A stretch of 32,910 nucleotides of DNA from Halorubrum sp. Hd13 (GTDB taxonomy: Archaea; Halobacteriota; Halobacteria; Halobacteriales; Haloferacaceae): NCBI RefSeq assembly GCF_002252755.1, contig NZ_NHOY01000001.1, positions 1 through 32,910 of the forward strand, given 5' to 3'. A program made the position numbers and the translations under genes. Numbering within the stretch: position 1 is the first letter of the stretch; each line of letters begins with the position of its first letter. Below are positions 16,432 through 23,532 of the stretch, one piece after another. Under the pieces are notes generated by a model, which was given only the letters and a program-made list of their open reading frames with translations, did not search any database and had not been told where the DNA came from.

Positions 16432-16737
16432 CTACTCGCTCACGGCTGACACCGTTCGCTCCTTGAGGGTAGGGCTTCCTGCTTCCACGACGCGCTTTGC
16501 AGACACCGAATCGGTGTCCGTAGGGAGCGCAGTCTCCACAGGCGGTAATTCGGAGTGAACCACTCCTACGTCTTCGAGACCGCGAGAAAGGATGTTCCAC
16601 GCCGCGTTTGCGTCCCTGTCCGCCTCAAACCCGCAGGCGGGACAAGAGTGTTTACGGACCCACAACGGCTTCTCCGTCGAGACGCCGCAGGACGCACACG
16701 CTTTGGTCGTTGAGGAAGGGGACTTAGTGCCTGCGTT
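16432..16737 (-). pseudogene. C-terminal fragment of a second TnpB type
   Basis: The fragment opens about LNAGTKSPSSTTKACASCGV and contains an intact zinc ribbon (CASC then CPAC) and the RuvC-III block ADRDANAAWNIL with its catalytic Asp. The variable tail ends KERTVSAVSE and the stop at 16432-16434. The N-terminal DNA/RNA-binding part and RuvC-I/II are absent. Sequence after the stop can fold with the end of the gene (TACCCTACTC against GAGGGTAGGG), as usual for the guide-RNA end of these elements. The tail differs from the TnpB at 19774, so it belongs to another subgroup. Confidence 0.8.
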
Positions 16738-16757
16738 CAGTTAATTACGCCTGCCTT

Positions 16758-16826
16758 GGTCTGTTGCAATCTTCAACCGGTGATATGCTCTTAGAGCCGT
16801 GCTGAATACAGGGCGCTAGTCAGCAC
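16758..16826 (+). repeat. MITE-like repeat, short form
   Basis: GGTCTGTTGCAATCTTC at the left and GTGCTGAATACAGGGCGC followed by TAGTCAGCAC at the right repeat the layout of the elements at 17096, 17978 and 31367. The length of about 69 bases resembles the short form at 17978. Confidence 0.45.
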
Positions 16827-16871
16827 TGAACTGTCGGTAAACGGTGGAGGAATACTCTCCGTACCAGTAAT

Positions 16872-17045
16872 TCAGACGTTCAGGGCATTCGATAGCCTGT
16901 TACCACCTTCGGTGGCCATGAACACGGCGAGAATTCGCCAAGCGAGCGCCATATCGGCAAAAGCGGGAACCGTGAACGTCGTAATGACAAGGGCGACCGC
17001 CCCGAGGACTTCTGCGGCCCCGATGGCAACAGCCGTCCTGTTCAT
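16872..17045 (-). CDS. Small membrane protein
   Basis: A 57-residue protein from MNRTAVAIGAAEVLGAVALV; an in-frame start at 17075 would prefix the atypical MRQFLTVVIL. Two hydrophobic segments are visible (AAEVLGAVALVITTFTVPAF and MALAWRILAVFMATEG). It lies between MITE-like repeats with no operon partner. I do not recognise the family. The reading frame may be the N-terminal part of a larger decayed membrane protein. Confidence 0.5.
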   Translation of the reverse strand: MNRTAVAIGAAEVLGAVALVITTFTVPAFADMALAWRILAVFMATEGGNRLSNALNV

Positions 17046-17095
17046 GAGTATAACTACTGTTAGAAACTGTCTCACTACAATATACCGGTAATTGT

Positions 17096-17238
17096 GGATC
17101 TGTTGAAATCCTATTCTTCAGATATGTTATCGCCTGAAACCGCCAGTCGATGAGAACTGCGTATCGAGCGTTGAAGATTCTACCAGCTCAACGAAATGTC
17201 CCGATAGTCGTGCGAGATACAACGCGCGTAGTCAGCAC
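17096..17238 (+). repeat. MITE-like repeat, long form
   Basis: It begins GGATCTGTTGAAATCC and ends GTGCGAGATACAACGCGC then GTAGTCAGCAC, 143 bases in all. The copy at 31367-31508 has the same ends and almost the same length, but the middle has diverged. The CTGTTGAAATC end is reminiscent of haloarchaeal IS termini (family recollection). Confidence 0.55.
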
Positions 17239-17250
17239 AGATCACCTGGG

Positions 17251-17258
17251 TATTTTTA
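17251..17258 (+). promoter_or_regulatory. TATA box of the DUF998 gene
   Basis: TATTTTTA is centred about 27 bases before the ATG at 17282, fitting a leaderless transcript. Confidence 0.6.
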
Positions 17259-17281
17259 TGGGTAGTAAATCAGATTGATGC

Positions 17282-17932
17282 ATGATAACACGCAACTCGG
17301 CCGGTAAATGGGGTGGTCTCGTTGGTGTTGTCGGGATGGTTATCTGGTGGGTGGTTGCGACCGTGTTGGGACTCATGTGGCCCTCGTACAACGCGGTGAC
17401 TAACGTTATTAGCGCGTTAGCCGGGGTTGGAGCTCCGTACGCTGGTGTCCAGCAACTCAATTTCTACATCTTCGGTGCGAGTATTATCATATTCGCAATT
17501 GGGCTCCTCGCGTGGAGTGATAGGGGCTGGCGACTACTGGTTGGTGTTCCGCTCCTTGTCGTATTTGGAACTGGCGTCATCGTGGCTGGATTCTTCCAGT
17601 ATGATCCGAACAACCTCGAAGCGGCGACCACCCAATACCACAACACCGCATCACTCGTGACATTTCTCGCAGCAATACCGGCAATCTCAATCACCTCGTG
17701 GGGACTCAACCACGATGCTCGATGGCCGAACTATCGAAACAAGTTCGTCCCGCTAGGCATCGCCATCCTCACCATCGGTGGATTGGCCATCTTTCTCGTG
17801 AGCACGGGATCTGGCCCGAGCGGGTGGATGGGCCTCGGCCAGCGGATCTTCCTGCTTCTATTGACGGGCTGGCTTGCGTACCATGCATTTTTGCTCTATC
17901 GACTCAGCGATCGGAGTGATGCATCCGCATAA
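17282..17932 (+). CDS. DUF998-type membrane protein
   Basis: A 216-residue integral membrane protein with about six hydrophobic segments. The order and spacing (GGLVGVVGMVIWWVVATVLG at the start, then an NVISALAGVGAPYAG loop, LLVGVPLLVVFGTGVIVAGF, the aromatic FFQYDPNN, HNTASLVTFLAAIPAI and a final GWLAYHAFLLYRLS) fit the DUF998 family. Family function is unknown. The TATA box at 17251 supports the ATG at 17282. MITE-like repeats flank the gene on both sides, so it may have arrived as an accessory gene. Confidence 0.8.
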   Translation: MITRNSAGKWGGLVGVVGMVIWWVVATVLGLMWPSYNAVTNVISALAGVGAPYAGVQQLNFYIFGASIIIFAIGLLAWSDRGWRLLVGVPLLVVFGTGVIVAGFFQYDPNNLEAATTQYHNTASLVTFLAAIPAISITSWGLNHDARWPNYRNKFVPLGIAILTIGGLAIFLVSTGSGPSGWMGLGQRIFLLLLTGWLAYHAFLLYRLSDRSDASA

Positions 17933-17977
17933 CCACGATCGAAGCCACCTGAACCGGATGATAGAGAGAAACCGAAT

Positions 17978-18042
17978 TGCTGAATTCATCCTCTGTATCT
18001 CGCACGTAGCTTCTATCAGCTCCGAAGGATTTCAACAGAGCC
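17978..18042 (-). repeat. MITE-like repeat, short form
   Basis: On the minus strand it begins GGCTCTGTTGAAATCC (18042-18027) and ends GTGCGAGATACAGAGGATGA then ATTCAGCAA, about 65 bases. Both ends match the long forms at 17096 and 31367. Confidence 0.6.
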
Positions 18043-18096
18043 GTAATTGTGTAAACCGACTAGACGACTGGTTCGCTGGAGGGAGCGGACGGGTAG

Positions 18097-18130
18097 GCAC
18101 TGCTGAATCCATCATCTACATCTGACACAG
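18097..18130 (-). repeat. Degenerate partial copy of the MITE-like repeat
   Basis: CTGCTGAATCCATCATCTAC and the following ATCTGACAC resemble the end of the copy at 17978 (TTGCTGAATTCATCCTCTGT, then ATCTCGCAC). The other end is missing. Confidence 0.35.
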
Positions 18131-18230
18131 CAGTTCCTGATAGAACCCCGATAAGATGGTTCCACTATCTTCGGTCAGAGCCTCGCCCAAACAGTTGAGG
18201 TTCTTTGCGTCATATTGGTAGTAGAAACCC

Positions 18231-19484
18231 GTGTCATCTACAACAACCAACTACGATATCGTGGTCTGGGGAGCCACCGGATTCGCTGGCCAACTCGTCG
18301 CCGAACATCTCACCAGTCACTATTCCGCCGCTGAACTGTCTGTTGCTCTTGGTGGTCGAAATGAATCTAAGCTCCGCCGACTCGCAGAAGGGCTTGCAAA
18401 TGAGTCTGATCGAGAGGAGGTCCCCATTGTCGTCGGTGATGCCACCAAACCGGCGAGCCTCCGCGGGATAGCCGGCCAAACGAAGGTCGTCTGTACGACA
18501 GTCGGGCCCTACACAACATACGGAACACCACTCGTCGAAGCCTGCATTGAGGCTGGAACCGACTACTGTGATCTCACCGGGGAGATTAACTGGGTTCGAG
18601 AGATGATCGACCGCTATCACGACGATGCTATGGCTGCCGACGTGAAAATTGTCCACAGCTGTGGGTTCGATTCGATCCCATCCGACCTCGGGGTCAAACT
18701 GTTGCAATCGTACGCTATCGAGGAGTTTGGAGACTCTTGTGAGTTCGTTCGTATCTATCTCGAAGATGGAAAGGGTGAGGTGAGTGGCGGCACCTTAGCT
18801 AGTGCGGCCGAATTATTCGAAGCCGCCGCAACTGATCCGATTGCCCGAGAAACAGTATCGAATCCGTACTCGTTGGCTCCACCGGGCGAACGCTGCGGTG
18901 TCGATACAGGCGTACAACGACGACCACAGCGAGATTCCATCCGCTCGATATGGACGGCTCCCTCGCCGATGGCAGCCGTCAACGAACGGGTAATCCGACG
19001 GAGCAATGCCCTCTTGGAGTATCCGTGGGGCCGAGAGTTTCGGTGTACAGAGGTCATCCCAACCAGTTCTGGGATCGGCGGTGCCGCAGAAGCCGGCGGG
19101 ATCGCACTCGGCTTGGGTGTCGGAACCGCTGCGATGAAGAGTCGGCTGCTTCGGCGTGGATTGCGTCGGTTCGTGTTCCCTGAGCCGGGCACAGGGCCCT
19201 CGGAAGCGGAGATCAAATCAGGTCACTTCTTGATTCGCGTCATCGGCCGAGGGACAACGACCGACGGGCCGTTCACTGTCATGAGTGAGATCGGAGCCGA
19301 ACTGGATCCTGGGTATGGCGCAACCGCCCGGATGCTCGGAGAGGCTGGGATTTGCTTGCTGCGAGGTGAGACGGTGTCACCGCTAGACGGTGGCATTCTG
19401 ACGCCCGCTTCGGGGATTGGTGATCCACTCGGTGATCGACTTCGGGATGTTGGCTTCACCGTGACCGCTGGTGAGTGGCAATGA
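18231..19484 (+). CDS. Saccharopine dehydrogenase-like / trans-acting enoyl reductase family protein
   Basis: A 417-residue NAD(P)-dependent reductase-type protein. The N-terminal Rossmann fold shows DIVVWGATGFAGQLVAEHL (GxTGFxG motif), LGGRNESKL and VVGDATKPASL. The family block YCDLTGEINWVREMIDRYH and VHSCGFDSIPSDLG follow near residues 105-150. The C-terminal half lacks the membrane-anchored lysine-forming enzyme features and fits the trans-acting enoyl reductase subgroup, so lipid modification is more likely than lysine metabolism. The start is GTG at 18231. It stands alone, with IS-derived repeats upstream and a tnpB element downstream. The substrate cannot be told from sequence. Confidence 0.85.
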   Translation: MSSTTTNYDIVVWGATGFAGQLVAEHLTSHYSAAELSVALGGRNESKLRRLAEGLANESDREEVPIVVGDATKPASLRGIAGQTKVVCTTVGPYTTYGTPLVEACIEAGTDYCDLTGEINWVREMIDRYHDDAMAADVKIVHSCGFDSIPSDLGVKLLQSYAIEEFGDSCEFVRIYLEDGKGEVSGGTLASAAELFEAAATDPIARETVSNPYSLAPPGERCGVDTGVQRRPQRDSIRSIWTAPSPMAAVNERVIRRSNALLEYPWGREFRCTEVIPTSSGIGGAAEAGGIALGLGVGTAAMKSRLLRRGLRRFVFPEPGTGPSEAEIKSGHFLIRVIGRGTTTDGPFTVMSEIGAELDPGYGATARMLGEAGICLLRGETVSPLDGGILTPASGIGDPLGDRLRDVGFTVTAGEWQ

Positions 19485-19773
19485 GCAACACATCATGGCG
19501 ATGACTCTCGGGAGCTAATCGTGGTATTCAACCGCTTACCGAAAAGCCGTGAGGACTCATTCTGCACACTGGAGCCCGCTGGGTGTCAACTTCATTCCAA
19601 CACGTTCTTCGACGTATTCGTTATGAAAGTTACAAGGCTAAAACCCCGTCCTTCAGGGCGGGGATACAGCCGACAAACCCTCCACTGACCGCGTTCGATA
19701 GCACAGCCCGATATGCCACGCCAACCGATATCATTAACAAAACGGTACGCATAACCAGTTATGAAGCCAGAAA

Positions 19774-21048
19774 ATGGGTCGAACCATCCGAACCTTCGAG
19801 GCTACGATTACGAACCAGCAACAGGTTCGTGACGGCCTCGACCAACTCGGATGGGCTGCCTCAAAGCTCTGGAACGTCGGTCGCTACTACGCACAAGAAC
19901 AGTGGGACGAAACGGGCGAGATTCCCGATGACGGGGAACTCAAGACCGAACTCAAAGGCCACGAACGCTACACGGACTTGCATTCTCAATCCAGTCAGCG
20001 CGTTCTCGAAGAACTCGCTGAAGCGTTCAACGGCTGGTTCGGCAAGCGTCGGAACGGCGACGACCGCGCCCGACCGCCCGGCTACCGCAAACACGGAGAT
20101 TCCCACCCGCGTTCAACCGTGTCGTTCAAATCGGCTGGTTTCAAGCACGACGGACAGTTCACCCGTGTCCGCCTCTCGAAAGGCCGTAACCTCAAAGAAC
20201 ACCGTTCAGACTTCATCCTCTGCGAGTACCAGACTCGTCCGGACGTTGACCTGACCAAGTGGGACATTCAACAAGTTCGAGCCGTCTACAAACGCGACGA
20301 GTGGCGGCTTCAATTCATCTGTCGCACCACCATCGACCCGGAACCACCGGGCGATGAGGTAGCTGGTGTAGACCTCGGGATATGCAACTTCGCCGCCGTC
20401 TCGTTCGGCGGAGAATCCGTGTTGTATCCCGGTGGCGCACTCAAAGAAGACGAATACTACTTCACGAAGAAGAAAGCCAAGTGCGACGATTCTTCGTCCC
20501 GTGAGGCTACCCGTCTTGACCGAAAGCGAACGGGTCGCCGGACGCACTTCTTGCACGCACTCTCGAAAGCAATCGTAGAGGAGTGCGTCGAACGAGGCGT
20601 CGGAACCCTTGTCGTGGGCGACCTCGGCGGCATCCGAGAAGGCAACAAGAACGGCAAACCCCGAAATTGGGGCCACCACGGTAATCTCGACTTGCACGGG
20701 TGGGCGTTCGACCGATTCACGACGCTTCTGCACTACAAGGCTGAAGCGGAAGGCATCGACGTGGAGTTGGTGTCCGAACGCGATACGTCGAAGGCGTGTT
20801 CGGCGTGCGGCCACACAGATGACAACCAGCGAGTTGAACGCGGTCTGTACGTGTGTGAGAAGTGCGATACGGTTGCGAACGCGGACGTGAACGGTGCGGA
20901 GAACATTCGACAAAAGGTACTCCCGAGTCTCGCCACAGATGGCGGTGATAGGGATAACGGCTGGTTGGCACAGCCAGCGGTTCACCTGTTCGACCGTAGT
21001 GAGGGTGTTTTCGCCCCACGAGAACAGGTTGTTAACCGCGAATCTTAA
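19774..21048 (+). CDS. tnpB: TnpB RNA-guided endonuclease
   Basis: A 424-residue TnpB from MGRTIRTFEAT. The N-terminal helical part is followed by the RuvC domain: RuvC-I GVDLGICNFAAV with Asp200, RuvC-II region TLVVGDLGGIRE near 279-289, and RuvC-III ANADVNGAENI with Asp371. A zinc ribbon lies between (Cys342, Cys345, Cys361, Cys364). The usual RuvC-II Glu position (in E-D-L) is Gly282 here, with Glu289 seven residues later; this is discussed as a finding. Known TnpBs cut DNA beside the element's target motif using a guide RNA from the right end and favour retention of the element (family knowledge). The tail after residue 385 is variable. Confidence 0.93.
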   Translation: MGRTIRTFEATITNQQQVRDGLDQLGWAASKLWNVGRYYAQEQWDETGEIPDDGELKTELKGHERYTDLHSQSSQRVLEELAEAFNGWFGKRRNGDDRARPPGYRKHGDSHPRSTVSFKSAGFKHDGQFTRVRLSKGRNLKEHRSDFILCEYQTRPDVDLTKWDIQQVRAVYKRDEWRLQFICRTTIDPEPPGDEVAGVDLGICNFAAVSFGGESVLYPGGALKEDEYYFTKKKAKCDDSSSREATRLDRKRTGRRTHFLHALSKAIVEECVERGVGTLVVGDLGGIREGNKNGKPRNWGHHGNLDLHGWAFDRFTTLLHYKAEAEGIDVELVSERDTSKACSACGHTDDNQRVERGLYVCEKCDTVANADVNGAENIRQKVLPSLATDGGDRDNGWLAQPAVHLFDRSEGVFAPREQVVNRES

Positions 21049-21095
21049 TATCCCAACGCGGGAATCCTCGCCCTTCAGGGCGGGGAGGATGTCAA
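20950..21095 (+). ncRNA. Candidate guide (omega/re) RNA region of the TnpB element
   Basis: In this family the guide RNA scaffold comes from the 3' end of tnpB and the right end of the element, and the guide itself is read from the flanking DNA. The right-end hairpin (21069-21082) and conserved tail GGAGGATGTCAA are visible; the 5' limit is a guess. The guide would begin at 21096 in the queC remnant. Confidence 0.35.
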
Positions 21096-21421
21096 CCGGC
21101 GTTCTTCGACGCGTTTCAGAACGTGAATGATGTCGGGACGAAACCGGAGACGGAGGTCGAGTTGAAAGCGCCGTTCGTCGAGTGGTCGAAAACGGAGATC
21201 GCAGAGCGTGGCTTGGAACTCGGCGCGCCGTACGACATAACGGGTCATGCTACCGCGATGAGGTGCCGGCGTGCGGGACGTGTGATGCGTATATATTCCG
21301 GATAGAGGCGTTCCGAAACGCTGGGTCGCGCGATCTGATTGCGTATGCTGAGCAGCCGGATTTCCCTAAGATGGTTCGTCGTGTACTCCTCGACGTGTCG
21401 GGCAACATCACGTCCAGATAG
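21096..21421 (+). pseudogene. queC: queC C-terminal remnant (7-cyano-7-deazaguanine synthase)
   Basis: PAFFDAFQNVNDVGTKPETE then APFVEWSKTEIAERGLELGA are recognisable as the C-terminal half of QueC, which makes preQ0 for archaeosine in tRNA. A frameshift near 21235-21245 follows YDITG; the continuation SCYRDEVPACGTCDAYIFRI lies in another frame. The zinc site has lost one ligand (CDAY in place of CDAC). The N-terminal PP-loop half is missing, and the fragment begins exactly at the right end of the tnpB element. It is dead and presumably backed up by another copy elsewhere. Confidence 0.8.
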
Positions 21422-21423
21422 CG

Positions 21424-21735
21424 TTAGCCGCTCGTTCGAAGTGCGATCAGTATCAGTACCATCCCCAGGATGGTTGAGAGCTGTGTCACGGCACCGGCGA
21501 TTGGATCCTTTATGCGATCGGCAAAAACGACGGCTGAACCAACGATGGCTGGGACACCGATAACGAGAATGAACCCAATGCAAAACAGTAGCATCGGTCG
21601 GCTATCACTGCGGCGATAACCGACATAGGCGATATAGGAGATGCTGAGCCCAAGGACAGTGATAAGTATCTCACCGGAGAGCAGCAGCCAATCTATCCCG
21701 GACAGTTCCTGAAGGCCGACCGGTTCCAGAGTCAT
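21424..21735 (-). CDS. DUF7521-family membrane protein
   Basis: A 103-residue protein with three hydrophobic segments: LLSGEILITVLGLSISYIAY, PMLLFCIGFILVIGVPAIVG and TQLSTILGMVLILIALRTSG. YVGYRRSDSRPMLLFCIGF matches the equivalent block of the protein at 15065. Its ATG overlaps the stop of the wHTH gene at 21732 (ATGA), exactly as in the first cassette. Downstream on the minus strand is only the queC remnant on the other strand. Role unknown; a membrane partner of the regulator is inferred. Confidence 0.82.
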   Translation of the reverse strand: MTLEPVGLQELSGIDWLLLSGEILITVLGLSISYIAYVGYRRSDSRPMLLFCIGFILVIGVPAIVGSAVVFADRIKDPIAGAVTQLSTILGMVLILIALRTSG

Positions 21736-22073
21736 AGTTGCTCGATGAATCGCGTCAACCGATCGGCCATCCGCTCGGTCCGTTCGAGCTCATACGAGTA
21801 CGTTCCGTCGTCCAACTCGATGACCAGTTGATCGAATGTCGCACGGAACACTTTCTCTTGTGTGCCGTCTCCGGTTGGCCGGATGCTGGCGGTCAGTAGG
21901 TCGGACTCCTCGAGACGTTCGATCCGGCGGTAGATAGTAGGCTTAGAAGCGTCCAGCCGGTCGGCCAAGTCGTTGACTGTCATGGGTTCGCTGCTCGTTT
22001 CGGCGAGGATAGAGCGTGCAGTCTCGTCCGCGAAGAACCCCGCGAGCGTTTCGAGGTCGCTCTCCCCGCTCAT
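21732..22073 (-). CDS. Small winged-helix regulator of the second DUF7521 cassette
   Basis: A 113-residue protein from MSGESDLETLAGFF. ARSILAETSSEPMTVNDLAD and RLDASKPTIYRRIERLEESD give the helix-turn-helix, with a wing and a short beta-rich tail (DQLVIELDDGTYSYELER). A TATA-like TTTATTC on the minus strand near 22095-22101 sits at leaderless distance. It is divergent from the P450 gene starting at 22174, with only 100 bases between them, so control of the P450 is likely (inference). Confidence 0.87.
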   Translation of the reverse strand: MSGESDLETLAGFFADETARSILAETSSEPMTVNDLADRLDASKPTIYRRIERLEESDLLTASIRPTGDGTQEKVFRATFDQLVIELDDGTYSYELERTERMADRLTRFIEQL

Positions 22074-22130
22074 ATTCCTGTCAACGAAAGAGGAGAATAA
22101 ATCTCTACTCCAGTTTCACCGCGTGAAGTT

Positions 22131-22151
22131 CGCCTCAAGGACTCTATAGCC
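22131..22151 (+). promoter_or_regulatory. P450 promoter with CTCAAGGA element
   Basis: CGCCTCAAGGACTCTATAGC, plus one more C, holds a TATA-like CTATAG about 27 bases before the ATG at 22174, fitting a leaderless transcript. The CGCCTCAAGGA block is repeated at 16243-16253 near the other DUF7521 cassette. Confidence 0.5.
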
Positions 22152-22173
22152 ATCCTCACGAACCGCACGGAGT

Positions 22174-23496
22174 ATGAACCAGACAGAGTCCCCGCCAACC
22201 CCCGACGGACTCCCGGTTATCGGACACGGGGTGGCGTTTTCGCGGGATCCCACCGCGGCGATGGAATCGTGGGCTTCTCACGGTGATCTCGTCGAACTCT
22301 CGTTTCTCGGGGAACCGATGTACTTCGTAACCGGTCCGGAGATCATCAAGCAGATTCTCGTCGAAAAACAACGCAAGTTCAGTATCGGCCCGGAACAGCG
22401 GGAGACGTTTTCGGGGATCGAAGACGAGGCGATGACGACTGCGACTGGCGACAAGTGGAAACGCCTGCGACGAGCCGCCCACCCGGCGTTCACTCGTGAG
22501 AGCATCGCCAGTTACGGCGACCGCATGGCGGCCGTGACGGCGCAGCTTGTTGACGAGTGGGACGACGGTGAGCGGTTCGATGTGCACGACGAGATGCGTC
22601 GCTTGACCGTGCAGATTCTGGGAGAGACGCTGCTGAACGAGGACCTTCGCGGGCGAGAAGACATCGTCACCAACGCCGCAGACGCCCTCGTGGATCGGAC
22701 GAATTTCCGAAGGCCCGGTCAACTGCTTCCGGAGTGGATTCCGACGCCGACTGACCGACGGTTTCGACGGACTGTACGGCGGCTGGACCGATTCGTGGAG
22801 AGCCTCGTCGAGGAACGACGCTCCCGAGAACCGACGAGCGACGAGGACGTGTGTGCGATACTACTCGCTGCACACGAGGACGGCGACCTGACGCTATCGG
22901 AGGTCAAACAGAACTTAGTCGCGTTCTTAATGGCGGGCCACGAATCCCCCGCGGGTGCGCTCACTCGTGCGTGGTACGTCCTCGGAGAGCGTCCCGACGT
23001 GTACGAGTCAGTTCGAGACGAGTACGACGAAGTCGTTGACGGAGATCGGTTGACTGTCGAGGGGTACGATGCGCTCGAATACACGCGACACGTCGTCGAC
23101 GAGACCCTCCGGCTTTACCCCCCGACGACCGGGATCAACCGACAGGCGACTGAACCGGTCTCCTTGGCCGGCTACCAGTTGCCGGCGGGCGCGCGGTTTC
23201 TGATCCCGCAGTGGGTGCCCCATCGAGACGAACGGTTCTGGGACGCTCCCGAGACCTTCGACCCCGAGCGGTGGACGACTGACACTGACCGACCGGAGTA
23301 CGCGTATTTCCCGTTCAGCGGTGGTCCCAGGACGTGTATCGGTGACGACTTCGCACACCAGGAGTTGACGCTCGCGCTGGCGACGATGGCCGGTCGCGTC
23401 GATCTGGACATCACCGCCGACGGGCCGCTGGGGTTCACGCCGTCTGTGCAGCTCCGTCTGACGACGAATATCACTGCACAGGTCAGTCGAGGCTAA
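22174..23496 (+). CDS. Cytochrome P450
   Basis: A complete 440-residue haem monooxygenase, soluble with no membrane anchor. The I-helix motif FLMAGHESPAGAL (AGHES at 254-258) has Ser in the usual Thr position of the oxygen-activating AGxxT. The K-helix ExxR is E310-R313 (ETLRLYPP), a PERF-like FDPERW follows, and the haem loop FSGGPRTCIGDDFA places the thiolate ligand at Cys388. The proximal neighbour of the Cys region is intact, so the enzyme should bind haem. A ferredoxin partner is not in the window. The next gene downstream is a frameshifted FAD monooxygenase. Substrate unknown; haloarchaeal P450s are little characterised. Confidence 0.95.
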   Translation: MNQTESPPTPDGLPVIGHGVAFSRDPTAAMESWASHGDLVELSFLGEPMYFVTGPEIIKQILVEKQRKFSIGPEQRETFSGIEDEAMTTATGDKWKRLRRAAHPAFTRESIASYGDRMAAVTAQLVDEWDDGERFDVHDEMRRLTVQILGETLLNEDLRGREDIVTNAADALVDRTNFRRPGQLLPEWIPTPTDRRFRRTVRRLDRFVESLVEERRSREPTSDEDVCAILLAAHEDGDLTLSEVKQNLVAFLMAGHESPAGALTRAWYVLGERPDVYESVRDEYDEVVDGDRLTVEGYDALEYTRHVVDETLRLYPPTTGINRQATEPVSLAGYQLPAGARFLIPQWVPHRDERFWDAPETFDPERWTTDTDRPEYAYFPFSGGPRTCIGDDFAHQELTLALATMAGRVDLDITADGPLGFTPSVQLRLTTNITAQVSRG

Positions 23497-23532
23497 GAAA
23501 CTCCGATCGAATCGTTCATCGCCTCCGTGACT

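Larger units (their letters stand above)
19635..21095 (+). mobile_element. Complete solo TnpB element (IS200/IS605 superfamily, IS1341 type)
   Basis: The left end carries the hairpin CCCCGTCCTTCAGGGCGGGG (19644-19663) followed by ATACAGCCGACAAACCC. The right end carries CGCCCTTCAGGGCG (21069-21082) and ends GGAGGATGTCAA at 21095. Only tnpB is inside; no Y1 transposase (tnpA) is present, so movement would need a helper. No target duplication is expected for this family. The right boundary falls exactly where the queC remnant begins. Confidence 0.8.
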
